In this document: positions 8,328 through 17,458 of the stretch, one piece after another
How the letters are laid out: each line of letters starts with the position of its first letter
Numbering within the stretch: the first letter of the stretch is position 1
DNA from: Desulfobacula sp.
GTDB lineage: Bacteria > Desulfobacterota > Desulfobacteria > Desulfobacterales > Desulfobacteraceae
Direction of reading: 5' to 3'
Assembly (NCBI GenBank): GCA_023701135.1
Contig: JAMPXP010000003.1
Location: 124,001 to 188,000, forward strand
DNA: 64,000 nucleotides
Notes under the pieces: model-generated
The model's input: only the letters and a program-made list of their open reading frames with translations
What the model was told of the DNA's origin: nothing
The model's database searches: none
Program-made: the position numbers and the translations under genes

Positions 8328-10031
8328 ATGAAAACTGAATATCGATATTATCTCAGTATGATTTGCCTTTTTTCGGCCCTCTGTCTCCTTTTTATCATAT
8401 CTTGTGCAAGTCCTCCCAGGCCGCTTCCTGATAAAGACAAAACAGTGTTAAAGTCTTTGGAACCCATTGAAAAAAAAGAACCATCATTGCCGACATCCGC
8501 CATAGTTCAAGTATTGTCGGACGAGGCTGAAAATTTTTTTTTGCAGGGGAATTTTAAAGATGCGTTGTCCATTTATGACCAATTGCTTCCAAAGCTCAAA
8601 GAAGATCAAAAACTTGAAATGATCTCCAAAATCGAATCCGTCCTTGCAAAAACCCCGGCAAGGGATTTGGAAGGATGGCTTGAAAACAAAGAGACTCTTA
8701 TTCCCAAGCCTCTGTTATTATACTATCTTGGTTTGAACCATGCCTTGGGAAACAGCCCTGAAAAATCATTAAAAACCCTTGAATTATTCATATCTGAATA
8801 TCCTGACCACTATCATTACTACGAAGCATTAGACCTTTTGGAAACGGTAAGAAAATCTCTTTTCAATCGTGATACCATTGGCTGTTTATTACCTTTAACC
8901 GGCAAATATGCTGTTTTCGGCCAGAGGGCATTAACGGGCATACAGCTTGCCGTCCAGGAATTATCAAAAAAATATTCCCGGGAATTCAAGGTAATTCTCA
9001 TGGACACCCAGGCAGATCCTGAAATGACGGCTCAAGGCGTCAAAACGTTGCACGAAAAAAATGTGGCCGGTATCATGGGCCCTTTTCTGATGGAAGCTGA
9101 AGCCGGCAAAGAAGCTGAAAAATTTAAAATTCCCTTGATCGCATTTAGTCAAAAGAGTGATTTTTCTCTACAGGGAGAGTATCTGTTTGCCAATTTCATA
9201 ACCCCGGAGATGCAGGTCCAATCATTGGGCAATTATCTTTTTGCCGATCTGGGAATTAAAAAAGTCGCCATTCTTTATCCGGATGAGAAATATGGGATTC
9301 GATATATGGAACTTTTCCGGGATATTGCACTGGAATATGAGGCGGAGATTGTGGGAATTGAATCTTATGATGGGAAAAAAACAGATTTTACACTGCCAAT
9401 CCGGAAAATTACGAAAGAGTTTCTCTTTGCCTCGGAATCTGAAACACCAATGGTTTCGACTTCAGATGAGGTTAGTGATCCGGATGAAGAACTGTCTGTC
9501 AATGCTGGAGAGGAAGCCCCATTGCCAACGAGAAAAACATCTGGCACTAAAGCAAGCTTTGATTTTCAAGCCCTGTTTATTCCGGATTCTCCCTCCAGGA
9601 TTAATCTGATCCTGCCTCAGCTTGCATTCAATAATTCAGGAGGCATGTATCTGGTCGGAACAAACCTTTGGCATGATGAAAGCCTCTTAAAGGGTATAAA
9701 AGGGTATAACAAAAAAGTCATTATCCCGGACGGTTTTCTGGAAGGCAGCCAGAACCCGGTGACAGAAGAATTTTCACAAAAATTTGAAGACCTGTTTCAT
9801 CATAAACCACAGTTTCTGGAAGCCATCGCCTACGATACAGCCTCCATTCTTTTTATAACCGCCATGGACGAAACCGTGGATTCACGGGAAGCCTTGAAAA
9901 ATGCCCTTAAGGGGAAGCGCGTGTATGAAGGGGTTACCGGCCATACTGTGTTTGATGAACAGGGTGTGGCTCACAGGCCCCTTTTTCTAATGACGGTTAA
10001 AAATGGAGAATTTGTCGAAATCATTCGGTAA
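8328..10031 (+). CDS. Lipoprotein with periplasmic-binding fold (LpoA/Leu-binding-like)
   Basis: The N-terminus is a lipoprotein signal: basic start, hydrophobic stretch to residue 25, and lipobox-like IISC with Cys26. Residues about 60-175 look like TPR-type helices. From about residue 180 onward (FNRDTIGCLLPLTGKYAVFGQRAL) the sequence is a type 1 periplasmic-binding fold as in branched-chain amino acid ABC transporter receptors and in LpoA, the outer-membrane activator of PBP1A. TPR plus binding fold without neighbouring ABC transporter genes favours a LpoA-like cell-wall role over transport, but the sequence cannot decide. A low-complexity acidic insertion lies near residues 365-405. Its 3' end overlaps the convergent pfk gene by 11 bases. 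Confidence 0.7.
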   Translation: MKTEYRYYLSMICLFSALCLLFIISCASPPRPLPDKDKTVLKSLEPIEKKEPSLPTSAIVQVLSDEAENFFLQGNFKDALSIYDQLLPKLKEDQKLEMISKIESVLAKTPARDLEGWLENKETLIPKPLLLYYLGLNHALGNSPEKSLKTLELFISEYPDHYHYYEALDLLETVRKSLFNRDTIGCLLPLTGKYAVFGQRALTGIQLAVQELSKKYSREFKVILMDTQADPEMTAQGVKTLHEKNVAGIMGPFLMEAEAGKEAEKFKIPLIAFSQKSDFSLQGEYLFANFITPEMQVQSLGNYLFADLGIKKVAILYPDEKYGIRYMELFRDIALEYEAEIVGIESYDGKKTDFTLPIRKITKEFLFASESETPMVSTSDEVSDPDEELSVNAGEEAPLPTRKTSGTKASFDFQALFIPDSPSRINLILPQLAFNNSGGMYLVGTNLWHDESLLKGIKGYNKKVIIPDGFLEGSQNPVTEEFSQKFEDLFHHKPQFLEAIAYDTASILFITAMDETVDSREALKNALKGKRVYEGVTGHTVFDEQGVAHRPLFLMTVKNGEFVEIIR

Positions 10032-11349
10032 AATAAGCATCCTGACCAGTGGCTTCCAGAACGGATTGCCAGAGCCGTCCATTGGGGTCCAGATGTTTTC
10101 TCTTTCCAGCGGAGGCATCCATGGGAACATGGACATAATGATTATTCCAGAAACTGACCAGAAGTTTTGTTTTTCCGGCCATTCCGGCATGGACGGCTTC
10201 CCGGCCGAGAAAACCGCAAAACACACTGTCATTGGCATTGGCCGGAAGACTTCGGATAATATAACTCGGATCAATATATTTTAAGGAGATGGGAATATCT
10301 TTGGCTTTAAACCATTGAGATATTTTATCCTTGAGAAAAAGACCGATATCCATCAGAACCACATTTCCCGAAGGATCATATTGTTTTTCCTGATCCTCAA
10401 AAAGATTCTGGCCGGCCCCTTCCGCCACGATCACAACGGCGTGCTTCCGATGCAGAAGCCTGTTTTCCAGGGCTTGTAAAAATCCGTTTTTTCCATACAG
10501 AAAGATATCCACTTCCGGGATAAGAACAAAATTGGCATCCTGCTGGGCAAGGGCAGCGGTGGCGGCCAGGAATCCGGAATGCCTTCCCATGAGCTTTATC
10601 AGTCCGATGCCATAGGGATAGGCTTCTGCTTCATTGTGGGCTCCTTTGATGGCAAGGGTGGCAACGTCCACGGCCGTATCAAATCCAAAGGATCTGGATA
10701 CCAGATGAATATCATTGTCAATGGTTTTTGGAATCCCTATGACGGATATTTTAAGATTTCTTTTTTCGATTTCTTCGGCAATTCTCTTGGATGCCATCAG
10801 GGTTCCGTCACCTCCCACCATGAACAGGATACCGATATTCAGCCGCTCAAGGCAGTCCACAATGATGCCGATATCCTGGGTGCCCCTTGATGACCCCAGC
10901 ATGGACCCGCCGGTATTCTGGATTCCGGCTATTGTTTCGGGGTTTAAATCCATGACGTCGTGCTCAAATTCGGGAACGAATCCCTGGAGCCCGTGCTTGA
11001 TGCCGTAAATGGTTTTAACATTATAGATATGGAACAATTCCAAAACAATGGACCGGATAATATCGTTCAGCCCCGGGCATAATCCGCCACAGGTGGCAAT
11101 GGCGCATTTGAGTTTACTGGGGTCAAAATATATTTTTTCCCTGGGGCCAGCCTGATCAAAACTGACAATTTTTTTCCCGTTTTGATAGCTCTCCTCAAGG
11201 TGATCCAACTGAACATCCACAACAATCCTTTCTTTATCCGAAACAAATAGTTTTTCACGCTCTCCGGGCTTGATCCGGCGTTTTAACGGGGAAAGGATCT
11301 TAGCCTCGCCAAGGGTCGGGATATCCGTATTAAAGTCAAATTCATTCAT
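10021..11349 (-). CDS. pfkA: 6-phosphofructokinase, group III (TP0108-like)
   Basis: It phosphorylates fructose 6-phosphate to the 1,6-bisphosphate. The 442-residue chain has CGGLCPGLND (nucleotide loop), GGDGT, PKTIDNDI with the catalytic Asp, and MGRHSGF. The Gly after GGD is the ATP-type residue, while the Lys of PKTIDND is the residue of PPi-dependent and plant/trypanosome ATP enzymes. This mixed signature is known from ATP-dependent long PFKs, so ATP is the likelier donor. The ATG overlaps the kdsD stop as ATGA, showing translational coupling. A role in sugar-phosphate metabolism beside kdsD is plausible. Confidence 0.88.
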   Translation of the reverse strand: MNEFDFNTDIPTLGEAKILSPLKRRIKPGEREKLFVSDKERIVVDVQLDHLEESYQNGKKIVSFDQAGPREKIYFDPSKLKCAIATCGGLCPGLNDIIRSIVLELFHIYNVKTIYGIKHGLQGFVPEFEHDVMDLNPETIAGIQNTGGSMLGSSRGTQDIGIIVDCLERLNIGILFMVGGDGTLMASKRIAEEIEKRNLKISVIGIPKTIDNDIHLVSRSFGFDTAVDVATLAIKGAHNEAEAYPYGIGLIKLMGRHSGFLAATAALAQQDANFVLIPEVDIFLYGKNGFLQALENRLLHRKHAVVIVAEGAGQNLFEDQEKQYDPSGNVVLMDIGLFLKDKISQWFKAKDIPISLKYIDPSYIIRSLPANANDSVFCGFLGREAVHAGMAGKTKLLVSFWNNHYVHVPMDASAGKRKHLDPNGRLWQSVLEATGQDAYFTE

Positions 11350-12329
11350 TGGTTTCCTCCGTTAAATTGGAAAGATCCTTTTCCCAGGATATCGTGCAGA
11401 TGCAAAAGTCCGTCAAGCCTGTTTTGTTTATCAACAACGGGAAGGACGGTAATTTCATATTTTTCCATTAAATTCAAAGCCTCGTATAAAAAAGAGTCTG
11501 CGTATAAGAAATGGGGCTTTGGTGTCATGATCCTGTCAACGGGCTGCCGGGTAAAATCCATTTGATTTTCGGCAATACAATGCCGGATATCCCCATCCGT
11601 AATGATTCCCTTCAGTTTTTTTTCCGTATCCAGAACAATCACCGCCCCCAATCTGAATTTGTCCATTTCCTGTATGGCCTTGTCCATGGAAGAACCTTCC
11701 GGTACCCAGGGCGCGGCCGAAGCGTTGAACATAATCTCTTTCACTTTGCAGGCAAGGCGTTGTCCTAAAGCACCACCGGGATGGGATTTCATAAAATCGC
11801 TTTTTTTGAATTTTTTCTTGGTGATCAATACAACCGCCAAGGCATCTCCCATGGCAAGCTGGGCTGTCGTACTGGAGGTCGGTGCCATATTTAAGGGGCA
11901 GGCCTCCTTTTCCACACCGGTATCAATCACCATCTCACAGAGTTTTGCCATGGTTGAGCCTGGATTGCCGGTAAATCCGGCAATTCTGCACCCGATGTCC
12001 CGTATCAAGGGCAGGAGTTGATTGAGTTCTAAGGTTTCTCCACTGTTGGAAATGGCAATGAAAACATCATCCCGATTGACCATTCCAAGATCTCCGTGAA
12101 GGGCTTCGACCGGATGAAGGAAAATAGAATTGGTTCCAGTGCTGATGAGGGTTGAAGCGATTTTTTTTCCAATGAGCCCTGATTTACCGATACCGGATAT
12201 GATTACCCGGCCTGAAGAATTTAATATGCTGTTTACAAGTTCTTCAAATGATGCATTAATGGTTTGGGTCAGTCTTAAAATACTGTCGGCTTCAATTTTC
12301 AATACTTCTTTTGCTTGATCGATTATCAT
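11346..12329 (-). CDS. kdsD: D-arabinose 5-phosphate isomerase (SIS plus CBS pair)
   Basis: KdsD converts ribulose 5-phosphate to arabinose 5-phosphate, the first step to KDO of lipopolysaccharide. Residues about 40-170 are a SIS domain (SGIGKSGLIGKKIASTL, then HPVEALHGDLGMV and ISNSGET), followed by two CBS repeats from about 205 to 320. Length of 327 residues equals E. coli KdsD. The ATG at 12329 has no clear ribosome site. It is the first gene of a two-gene unit with pfkA. No other KDO gene is in the window, although lipid A genes lie about 20 kb away. Confidence 0.92.
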   Translation of the reverse strand: MIIDQAKEVLKIEADSILRLTQTINASFEELVNSILNSSGRVIISGIGKSGLIGKKIASTLISTGTNSIFLHPVEALHGDLGMVNRDDVFIAISNSGETLELNQLLPLIRDIGCRIAGFTGNPGSTMAKLCEMVIDTGVEKEACPLNMAPTSSTTAQLAMGDALAVVLITKKKFKKSDFMKSHPGGALGQRLACKVKEIMFNASAAPWVPEGSSMDKAIQEMDKFRLGAVIVLDTEKKLKGIITDGDIRHCIAENQMDFTRQPVDRIMTPKPHFLYADSFLYEALNLMEKYEITVLPVVDKQNRLDGLLHLHDILGKGSFQFNGGNQ

Positions 12330-12440
12330 GATGGACCGTTGTTTATTCTATATCTTGAAAAGGGGTGAACATTGAATCTATATACATGACTCAATTCATT
12401 TTTCATATAAAAATATTATAAAGCGGATAAAAGCCAAATA

Positions 12441-12469
12441 TTGACAATGATCTGATGCTGTGATATCAG
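12441..12469 (+). promoter_or_regulatory. Candidate promoter of the PxxKW gene
   Basis: A perfect TTGACA (12441-12446) with a 17-base spacer to TATCAG (12464-12469). The -10 is only a 4/6 match. The expected start of transcription lies just before the hairpin at 12481. Confidence 0.4.
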
Positions 12470-12480
12470 AGTGAGGTTTA

Positions 12481-12504
12481 ATTCCATCGAAACATAGATG
12501 GAAT
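12481..12504 (+). promoter_or_regulatory. 5' leader hairpin of the PxxKW gene
   Basis: Perfect 8-bp stem ATTCCATC / GATGGAAT with the loop GAAACATA. It would sit at the very 5' end of the transcript, followed by an A-rich leader of about 65 bases. A role in RNA stability or protein binding is possible. No T tract follows on the plus strand, so it is not a terminator. Confidence 0.45.
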
Positions 12505-12570
12505 AAAAAATGAACAAATAAGCATCAATTTATCGAGATTGCATAAATTTAAACAATAGGACGAATAATT

Positions 12571-12843
12571 ATGATTTGTACAACAGTAAGAAAAGGTGAC
12601 AATTGCGTTTTCATGACTGCAAAAGGATGCAGCTACAACGAAGGCACCTGCCTTCCGATTATTGAGGAATGCAGTGGCTGCCAGAGGGGTTCACAGTTTG
12701 AAACCGGGATGTATTGCACGGCCGCTCCCGACCCATCCCTGAAATGGAAAAACGGGATCTGTAATATGGCGACCCATGTCAAAGCAGTTGAAGCGGTTAA
12801 AAAACAGAAACTTAACCCAATCAAAGCCTCAAAAAGACGATAA
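12571..12843 (+). CDS. PxxKW-family cysteine-rich small protein
   Basis: A 90-residue protein with nine cysteines, about five of them in CxxxxxC/CxxC-like spacing (CSGCQRG in the middle), and the motif PDPSLKW that names the family, which is known from sulfate reducers and related bacteria. The function is unknown; the cysteines suggest metal or cluster binding. There is no signal peptide. The C-terminus is lysine/arginine-rich (KASKRR). Start ATG 12571 is preceded by AGGA. It is monocistronic: promoter and leader hairpin before it, strong terminator after it. Confidence 0.8.
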   Translation: MICTTVRKGDNCVFMTAKGCSYNEGTCLPIIEECSGCQRGSQFETGMYCTAAPDPSLKWKNGICNMATHVKAVEAVKKQKLNPIKASKRR

Positions 12844-12864
12844 TTTTCATATTTTTATTTTATT

Positions 12865-12910
12865 AAAACTCTGTGGTTTTAGAATGATGAAACTGCAGAG
12901 TTTTTTTTTA
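12865..12910 (+). terminator. Strong terminator after the PxxKW gene
   Basis: AAAACTCTG (12865-12873) pairs with CAGAGTTTT (12896-12904), and the T run continues to 12909. It lies 22 bases past the stop codon. Confidence 0.85.
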
Positions 12911-12967
12911 ATAAACTGTGTTATGCTTTAGCCATTAAATCATCAACCATAATTGACAGAGTGATGT

Positions 12968-14287
12968 ATGAATCCCATTGCCCAGGAGCTTAATGATATT
13001 ATCAAGGCATCCAATCCGTTTATTTATGAAATGCTCTCCGATATGGGAAAAGCATTGTTTTTCCCAAAGGGGATATTAACCCAGAGCGCCGAAGCAAAAC
13101 AAAAAGCCGGAAGACTCAATGCCACCATCGGTATTGCAAAAGAAGGGGGGCATGTCTTAAGTCTTTCTTCAATCACCCAATATATTCAGGGAATTGATCC
13201 GGATGAATACCTTCCATATGCACCATCCTATGGGCTTCCCGAGCTTCGGAAGAAATGGAAGGCAGCGCTTTTTAAAAAAAATCCGTCATTGGAAAACAAA
13301 AAATTAAGCCTTCCGGTTGTGACATCCGGGATCACCCATGGTATCAGCATCCTCTCGGATATGTGGGTTGATAAAAACGATGTTATTCTCCTGCCGGATA
13401 TGTTCTGGGGGAATTACAGCCTGACCTTTTGCGTCAGAAACAGCGCCCGGATCATTCATTATAAAGCCTATGATGAGAAGCTGACCTGCTTTAATATTGA
13501 ATCCTTCGAAACCGTTATCCGGGAACAGGCCCGATTAAATGATAAAATTATCATAATCCTGAATTTTCCCCATAACCCGACAGGGTATTCTTTAAGCATA
13601 TCAGAGGCAAAACAAGTTGCTGATATTATAATTGATGTGGCCCAAAAGGGGACAAAGGTGGTTGTTGGATGTGATGATGCATACTTTGGATTGTTTTTTG
13701 AGGAGGAAACCGGAAAGGAATCCATTTTTTCAAGACTTGCTGGAGCTGACAAGCGAATTGTAGCCTTGAAAATAGATGGTGCTACAAAAGAAGATTATGT
13801 ATGGGGATTAAGAATCGGGTTTGTTACCTACGGCGTTCATTGTGACAGCGATGATGTTTTTGAGGCCCTGGAAAAGAAAACCGCCGGATGTATCCGGGGG
13901 AATGTCTCCAATGCGTCCCATCTGTCCCAGACCCTGCTTTTAAAATCCATGGCAGATGAAAATTATGAAAGATATAAAAACGAAAAATTTATGCTTCTGC
14001 AGAACCGCGCTCAAAAAATAAAAGCGGTTTTAAAAAATCCGAAATATAATGATGCTTTTGATGTATACCCGTTTAATTCAGGATATTTCATGTGTATCCG
14101 GTTAAAGGATGTGAATGCCGAAAAATTGCGGCTTCATCTTCTGGATCATTATGGGACCGGTTTGATTTCCATGGGTGAAAAAAATATCAGAATCGCCTTT
14201 TCCTGTCTTGAATTAAATGATGTGGAGCCTTTATTTGATATTGTATTAAATGGCATTAATGATTTGAAAAGAGGCTATACCTCGTGA
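12968..14287 (+). CDS. PLP-dependent aminotransferase, class I/II
   Basis: A fold type I aminotransferase of 439 residues. NFPHNPTGY (near residue 198) is the substrate/PLP-contact motif, GCDDAYFG (near 236) holds the PLP-pyridine Asp and Tyr, and the Lys in LKIDGATKED near 275 is the likely Schiff-base residue, followed by the phosphate-binding Arg in WGLRIGF. The substrate is not evident; it is not clearly AspC, HisC or a MalY type. It has a weak ribosome site before ATG 12968. Its end overlaps the ClC gene by four bases, so the two are coupled, although no metabolic link is obvious. Confidence 0.8.
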   Translation: MNPIAQELNDIIKASNPFIYEMLSDMGKALFFPKGILTQSAEAKQKAGRLNATIGIAKEGGHVLSLSSITQYIQGIDPDEYLPYAPSYGLPELRKKWKAALFKKNPSLENKKLSLPVVTSGITHGISILSDMWVDKNDVILLPDMFWGNYSLTFCVRNSARIIHYKAYDEKLTCFNIESFETVIREQARLNDKIIIILNFPHNPTGYSLSISEAKQVADIIIDVAQKGTKVVVGCDDAYFGLFFEEETGKESIFSRLAGADKRIVALKIDGATKEDYVWGLRIGFVTYGVHCDSDDVFEALEKKTAGCIRGNVSNASHLSQTLLLKSMADENYERYKNEKFMLLQNRAQKIKAVLKNPKYNDAFDVYPFNSGYFMCIRLKDVNAEKLRLHLLDHYGTGLISMGEKNIRIAFSCLELNDVEPLFDIVLNGINDLKRGYTS

Positions 14288-16071
14288 GCTTCGGGGGTAA
14301 AACCGCATCACGGGACATGCAGCTTGCCGGCAAATGGCTGTTTCGTTTTGTGTTAATAGGTATTGTGGCAGGTTTGGGAGCTGTTATTTTCCATTACCTC
14401 TGTGGCCTTGGCATGCATTATTTTCTGGATATGATGGCAGGCTACAGGCCCGACTCTCCTGCTGGTGAACATCTTCTTTTGCCCCATACCCATACCCCGT
14501 TTAATCGGTGGATATTGCTGATCCTGCCGGCCTTGGGAGGCATCGTCAGCGGATGGATTGTGTATACCTTTGCCCCCGAGGCCGAAGGCCACGGAACTGA
14601 TGCCGCCATCGATGCCTATCATAATAAAGAAGGGCGTATTCGGGGACGGATACCCTTTGTAAAAACCATTGCCTCCACCATCACCTTGACAACCGGCGGT
14701 TCCGGAGGCCGGGAAGGTCCCATCGCCCAGATCGGTGCAGGATTCGGATCTTTTCTGGCGGGTAAATTCAAACTGTCACCCAGAGAAAGAAGAATCATGA
14801 TGGCAGCCGGTATTGGTGCCGGAGTCGCCAGCATTTTCAGGGCTCCTTTGGCCGGGGCCCTTTTTGCGGCCGAAGTGCTTTACCGGGATCCTGATTTTGA
14901 ATCCGAGGTCATCATACCGGCAGGCATTTCCTCCGTGGTCGCCTATTGTATTTTCTGCCTGGTATTCGGGTGGGGGACCTTGTTTGACTCCCCAGCTTTA
15001 AAATTTCAAAACCCTTTGGAATTGGGGCCCTATATTGTTCTGTCCGGCGTCTTGGTTCTAACGGCAATTTTTTATATAAAAATTTTTTACGGGGTTTCGG
15101 GATTATTTAAAAAATTTAATATCCCGAAATTTTTAAAACCTGCTCTGGGTGGTCTTATCACAGGAATAATCGGGTTTTTCCTTCCCTATACCCTTGCCTT
15201 TGGATATGGCTATATCCAGAAAGCCATTTTCAATGAACTTGCCTTTTCAACCTTGATTCTTCTGGCCATTGGAAAAATATTCACCACCTCTTTTTCCATC
15301 GGGTCCGGAGGCAGCGGAGGGGTTTTCGGTCCTTCCATCGTTATCGGAGGGGCCATGGGAGGGGCTGTCGGAAGACTGTTCCACCTGTTTATACCGTCCA
15401 TTGTCACCCATCCAGGCTCCTTTGTGATTGTGGGCATGGCTGGTTTTTTTGCAGCCGTTTCCAATACCCCCATCTCCACCATAATTTTTATCAGTGAGAT
15501 CACCAATTCCTATCATTTACTATTGCCCAGTCTTCTGGTCTGCTCCCTTTGCTATCTGTTAACCCGGAAATGGACGATTTTTAAAAGCCAGGTCAAATCC
15601 AGAATCGATTCACCCGCCCATGCCGGTGAATTTATGATGGATATTCTTGAGACCATAAAGGTCAGGGATCTGGAGCACTTGGTCAAGGACGTTCTGCGTG
15701 TCAATGAGGACATGCCGTTCAGTGAATTTAAAAATAAGATATTCACTCATACCAAGCAACATTATTTTCCGGTTATCAATCGGGAAGGAAAATTTTCCGG
15801 GATTTTTTCTTCAACAGATATCAGGGAAGTCATTTTTACACACCATATTGAAGATCTGGTGGTGATGAAAGATATCATGATTTCGGATATGATTTCCACT
15901 ACCTTGTCCGAAGACCTTAACACGGTTCTACTAAAGCTGACCCAAAAAAATATTGATGCCCTTCCTGTTTTGCATGAAGATGATCCCGAGCTTCTGATCG
16001 GTTTGATTTACAGGCGGGATATAATTGCCTATTACAACCATTATATTAAAAAAATCAAAGATCAAAAATAA
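14284..16071 (+). CDS. ClC-family anion channel/transporter with C-terminal CBS pair
   Basis: An inner-membrane protein of 595 residues: about 10-12 hydrophobic helices to residue 430, then two CBS domains (about 460-590) that usually bind adenine nucleotides. GSGGREGP (139-146) carries the gating glutamate E144, and GSGGSGGVFGPS is the second conserved anion-site segment. The first selectivity loop, normally GSGIP, reads GHGTD here (about 102-106). The chloride-coordinating Ser is therefore absent, and the ion may not be chloride. The start is GTG 14284 overlapping the aminotransferase stop (GTGA). The 3' end overlaps the convergent truA by 10 bases. Confidence 0.88.
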   Translation: MSFGGKTASRDMQLAGKWLFRFVLIGIVAGLGAVIFHYLCGLGMHYFLDMMAGYRPDSPAGEHLLLPHTHTPFNRWILLILPALGGIVSGWIVYTFAPEAEGHGTDAAIDAYHNKEGRIRGRIPFVKTIASTITLTTGGSGGREGPIAQIGAGFGSFLAGKFKLSPRERRIMMAAGIGAGVASIFRAPLAGALFAAEVLYRDPDFESEVIIPAGISSVVAYCIFCLVFGWGTLFDSPALKFQNPLELGPYIVLSGVLVLTAIFYIKIFYGVSGLFKKFNIPKFLKPALGGLITGIIGFFLPYTLAFGYGYIQKAIFNELAFSTLILLAIGKIFTTSFSIGSGGSGGVFGPSIVIGGAMGGAVGRLFHLFIPSIVTHPGSFVIVGMAGFFAAVSNTPISTIIFISEITNSYHLLLPSLLVCSLCYLLTRKWTIFKSQVKSRIDSPAHAGEFMMDILETIKVRDLEHLVKDVLRVNEDMPFSEFKNKIFTHTKQHYFPVINREGKFSGIFSSTDIREVIFTHHIEDLVVMKDIMISDMISTTLSEDLNTVLLKLTQKNIDALPVLHEDDPELLIGLIYRRDIIAYYNHYIKKIKDQK

Positions 16072-16805
16072 TGGACCTGTTTTAAAAACAGACCATGGGG
16101 AGGGGCGGTTGGGCCTGCTTTTGTTCTGTCTCTTGCTTCAAGGATGTCTTTAAATTTCTGAATCGATATTTTTTTTTGGCCTGCAAGGACGATTGTACCC
16201 ATGAGATTCCTGACCATATATTTGAGAAAGCCATTGGCGCGGATGATGAAAACAAGCCGGTTCTCTTCCAACTGACGGATTTCTGAAAAAATAACTTCCC
16301 GGATGGTTGTTGATCTTGGGCTTCCGGTATTTTCAAAGGACCGGAAATCATGAACACCCATAATCGTCTGACAGCACTGATTCATTAATCCGATGTCGAG
16401 AGGCTGCCGTATATGCCATTGAAATAAGGCCCCGATGGCCGATGGATCTTCCCGGTTGAGAATATAATAATGGTATTCCTTTGAAACAGCGCCGTATTGA
16501 GCATGAAAAGCATCATCAACCACATGGCATTCTCTGATGACAATGGGATCTTTGATCATGCTGTTGACCGCTTTTTTGATCATATACGCATCCATGCCGG
16601 TTTCGGCATGGAAATTTGCGATCTGACCGAAGGCGTGTACGCCCGAGTCGGTTCGTCCTGACCCCGTGATGCGGATATCTTGGTTCATGATCCGGGAGAG
16701 GGTTTTTTCCAATTCGCCCTGGATGGTTCTTTTGTCCGTTTGCCTCTGCCAGCCAGAAAAATGAGTACCATCATATTCAACAATGATTTTAAAATTTTTA
16801 GTCAT
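16062..16805 (-). CDS. truA: tRNA pseudouridine(38-40) synthase
   Basis: TruA makes pseudouridine at positions 38-40 of the tRNA anticodon arm. The N-terminal YDGTHFSGWQRQ and GSGRTDSGVHAFGQ (catalytic Asp in RTDSGVHA near residue 53) identify the family. Length of 247 residues is usual. The start at 16805 overlaps the end of the marR gene by 8 bases, so it is translated from the same transcript. Confidence 0.94.
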   Translation of the reverse strand: MTKNFKIIVEYDGTHFSGWQRQTDKRTIQGELEKTLSRIMNQDIRITGSGRTDSGVHAFGQIANFHAETGMDAYMIKKAVNSMIKDPIVIRECHVVDDAFHAQYGAVSKEYHYYILNREDPSAIGALFQWHIRQPLDIGLMNQCCQTIMGVHDFRSFENTGSPRSTTIREVIFSEIRQLEENRLVFIIRANGFLKYMVRNLMGTIVLAGQKKISIQKFKDILEARDRTKAGPTAPPHGLFLKQVHYF

Positions 16806-17244
16806 TCTGATCTGAAAATTCCGATATTCGTTTATTCGCTGTCAGGATACTGAAGGATAACTGACGGGCAGAATGAGTTCCGAGAAGATCATTGTATTTC
16901 AGGATGAATTGTTTATAGGCAAGAGCCACATCGCTTTTGATTCCAAGGCCTTTTTCCGTTGGTGAGATATGAGAGGATTTCCCCTGTGTCTCCCGGGTTA
17001 ATAATTTCTTTTTTTCCAGTGAATCAACAAATCGCGTAATGGTCGAAGGGGTCAGGTTGAGTAGCCGGCTCAGGTGTTTGGGACTGATACCCGGGGTATC
17101 ATAGACCAGTAATAACAAAGATGCATGGGCAGGGGAAAGTTTCAGGGGTTTAAATTCTTTTTCCGCAAGCTTCAACAAGTTTCTTGAAAGGGCGTTGATG
17201 TTAAAAAAAAGGCAGCCTTCAAGGAAATTATCATGGGTGTTCAT
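16798..17244 (-). CDS. MarR-family transcriptional regulator
   Basis: A winged-helix regulator of 148 residues. The recognition region is SPKHLSRLLNLTPSTITRFVDSLEKKKLLTRE in pieces from about residue 55 to 90, followed by a beta-wing (GKSSHISPTEKG). I start it at ATG 17244, which has GAGGT at the right distance; the longer open frame to 17295 would add an unusual hydrophobic tail and overlap the operator-like site. The ligand and targets are unknown; autoregulation and control of truA are likely because the gene heads that operon. Confidence 0.85.
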   Translation of the reverse strand: MNTHDNFLEGCLFFNINALSRNLLKLAEKEFKPLKLSPAHASLLLLVYDTPGISPKHLSRLLNLTPSTITRFVDSLEKKKLLTRETQGKSSHISPTEKGLGIKSDVALAYKQFILKYNDLLGTHSARQLSFSILTANKRISEFSDQND

Positions 17245-17263
17245 ATTTACCTCGATATAAAAA

Positions 17264-17277
17264 ATTGCATATACAAT
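17264..17277. promoter_or_regulatory. Candidate MarR operator
   Basis: Near-palindrome ATTGCATATACAAT (TTG-N6-CAA), 20 bases upstream of the marR start. The spacing and shape match MarR-family sites. Confidence 0.4.
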
Positions 17278-17386
17278 TATTATGAGCAGCATCATATGTC
17301 AAGCTGGAATGGATATAAAAAGGTGCCATTTCATTGTTTATGAACTGAATTTTAAAAGAAAGATCGGTTGAATAGGATATAAAACA

Positions 17387-17415
17387 TTTACACGGATCAA
17401 TGGGAAAAGTATAAT
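17387..17415 (+). promoter_or_regulatory. Promoter of argJ
   Basis: TTTACA (17387-17392), a 17-base spacer, then a perfect TATAAT (17410-17415), followed by a leader of about 37 bases to the argJ ATG with a GGGGGAG site. Confidence 0.7.
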
Positions 17416-17458
17416 ACGCTCCTATTTTATAATGCCAATGGCTGGGGGAGAATAATTT

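Noticed and set aside
12415-12420. Perfect TATAAT on the minus strand upstream of kdsD
   Set aside because: No acceptable -35 box or extended -10 at 16-18 bases; AT-rich context makes it likely to be chance.
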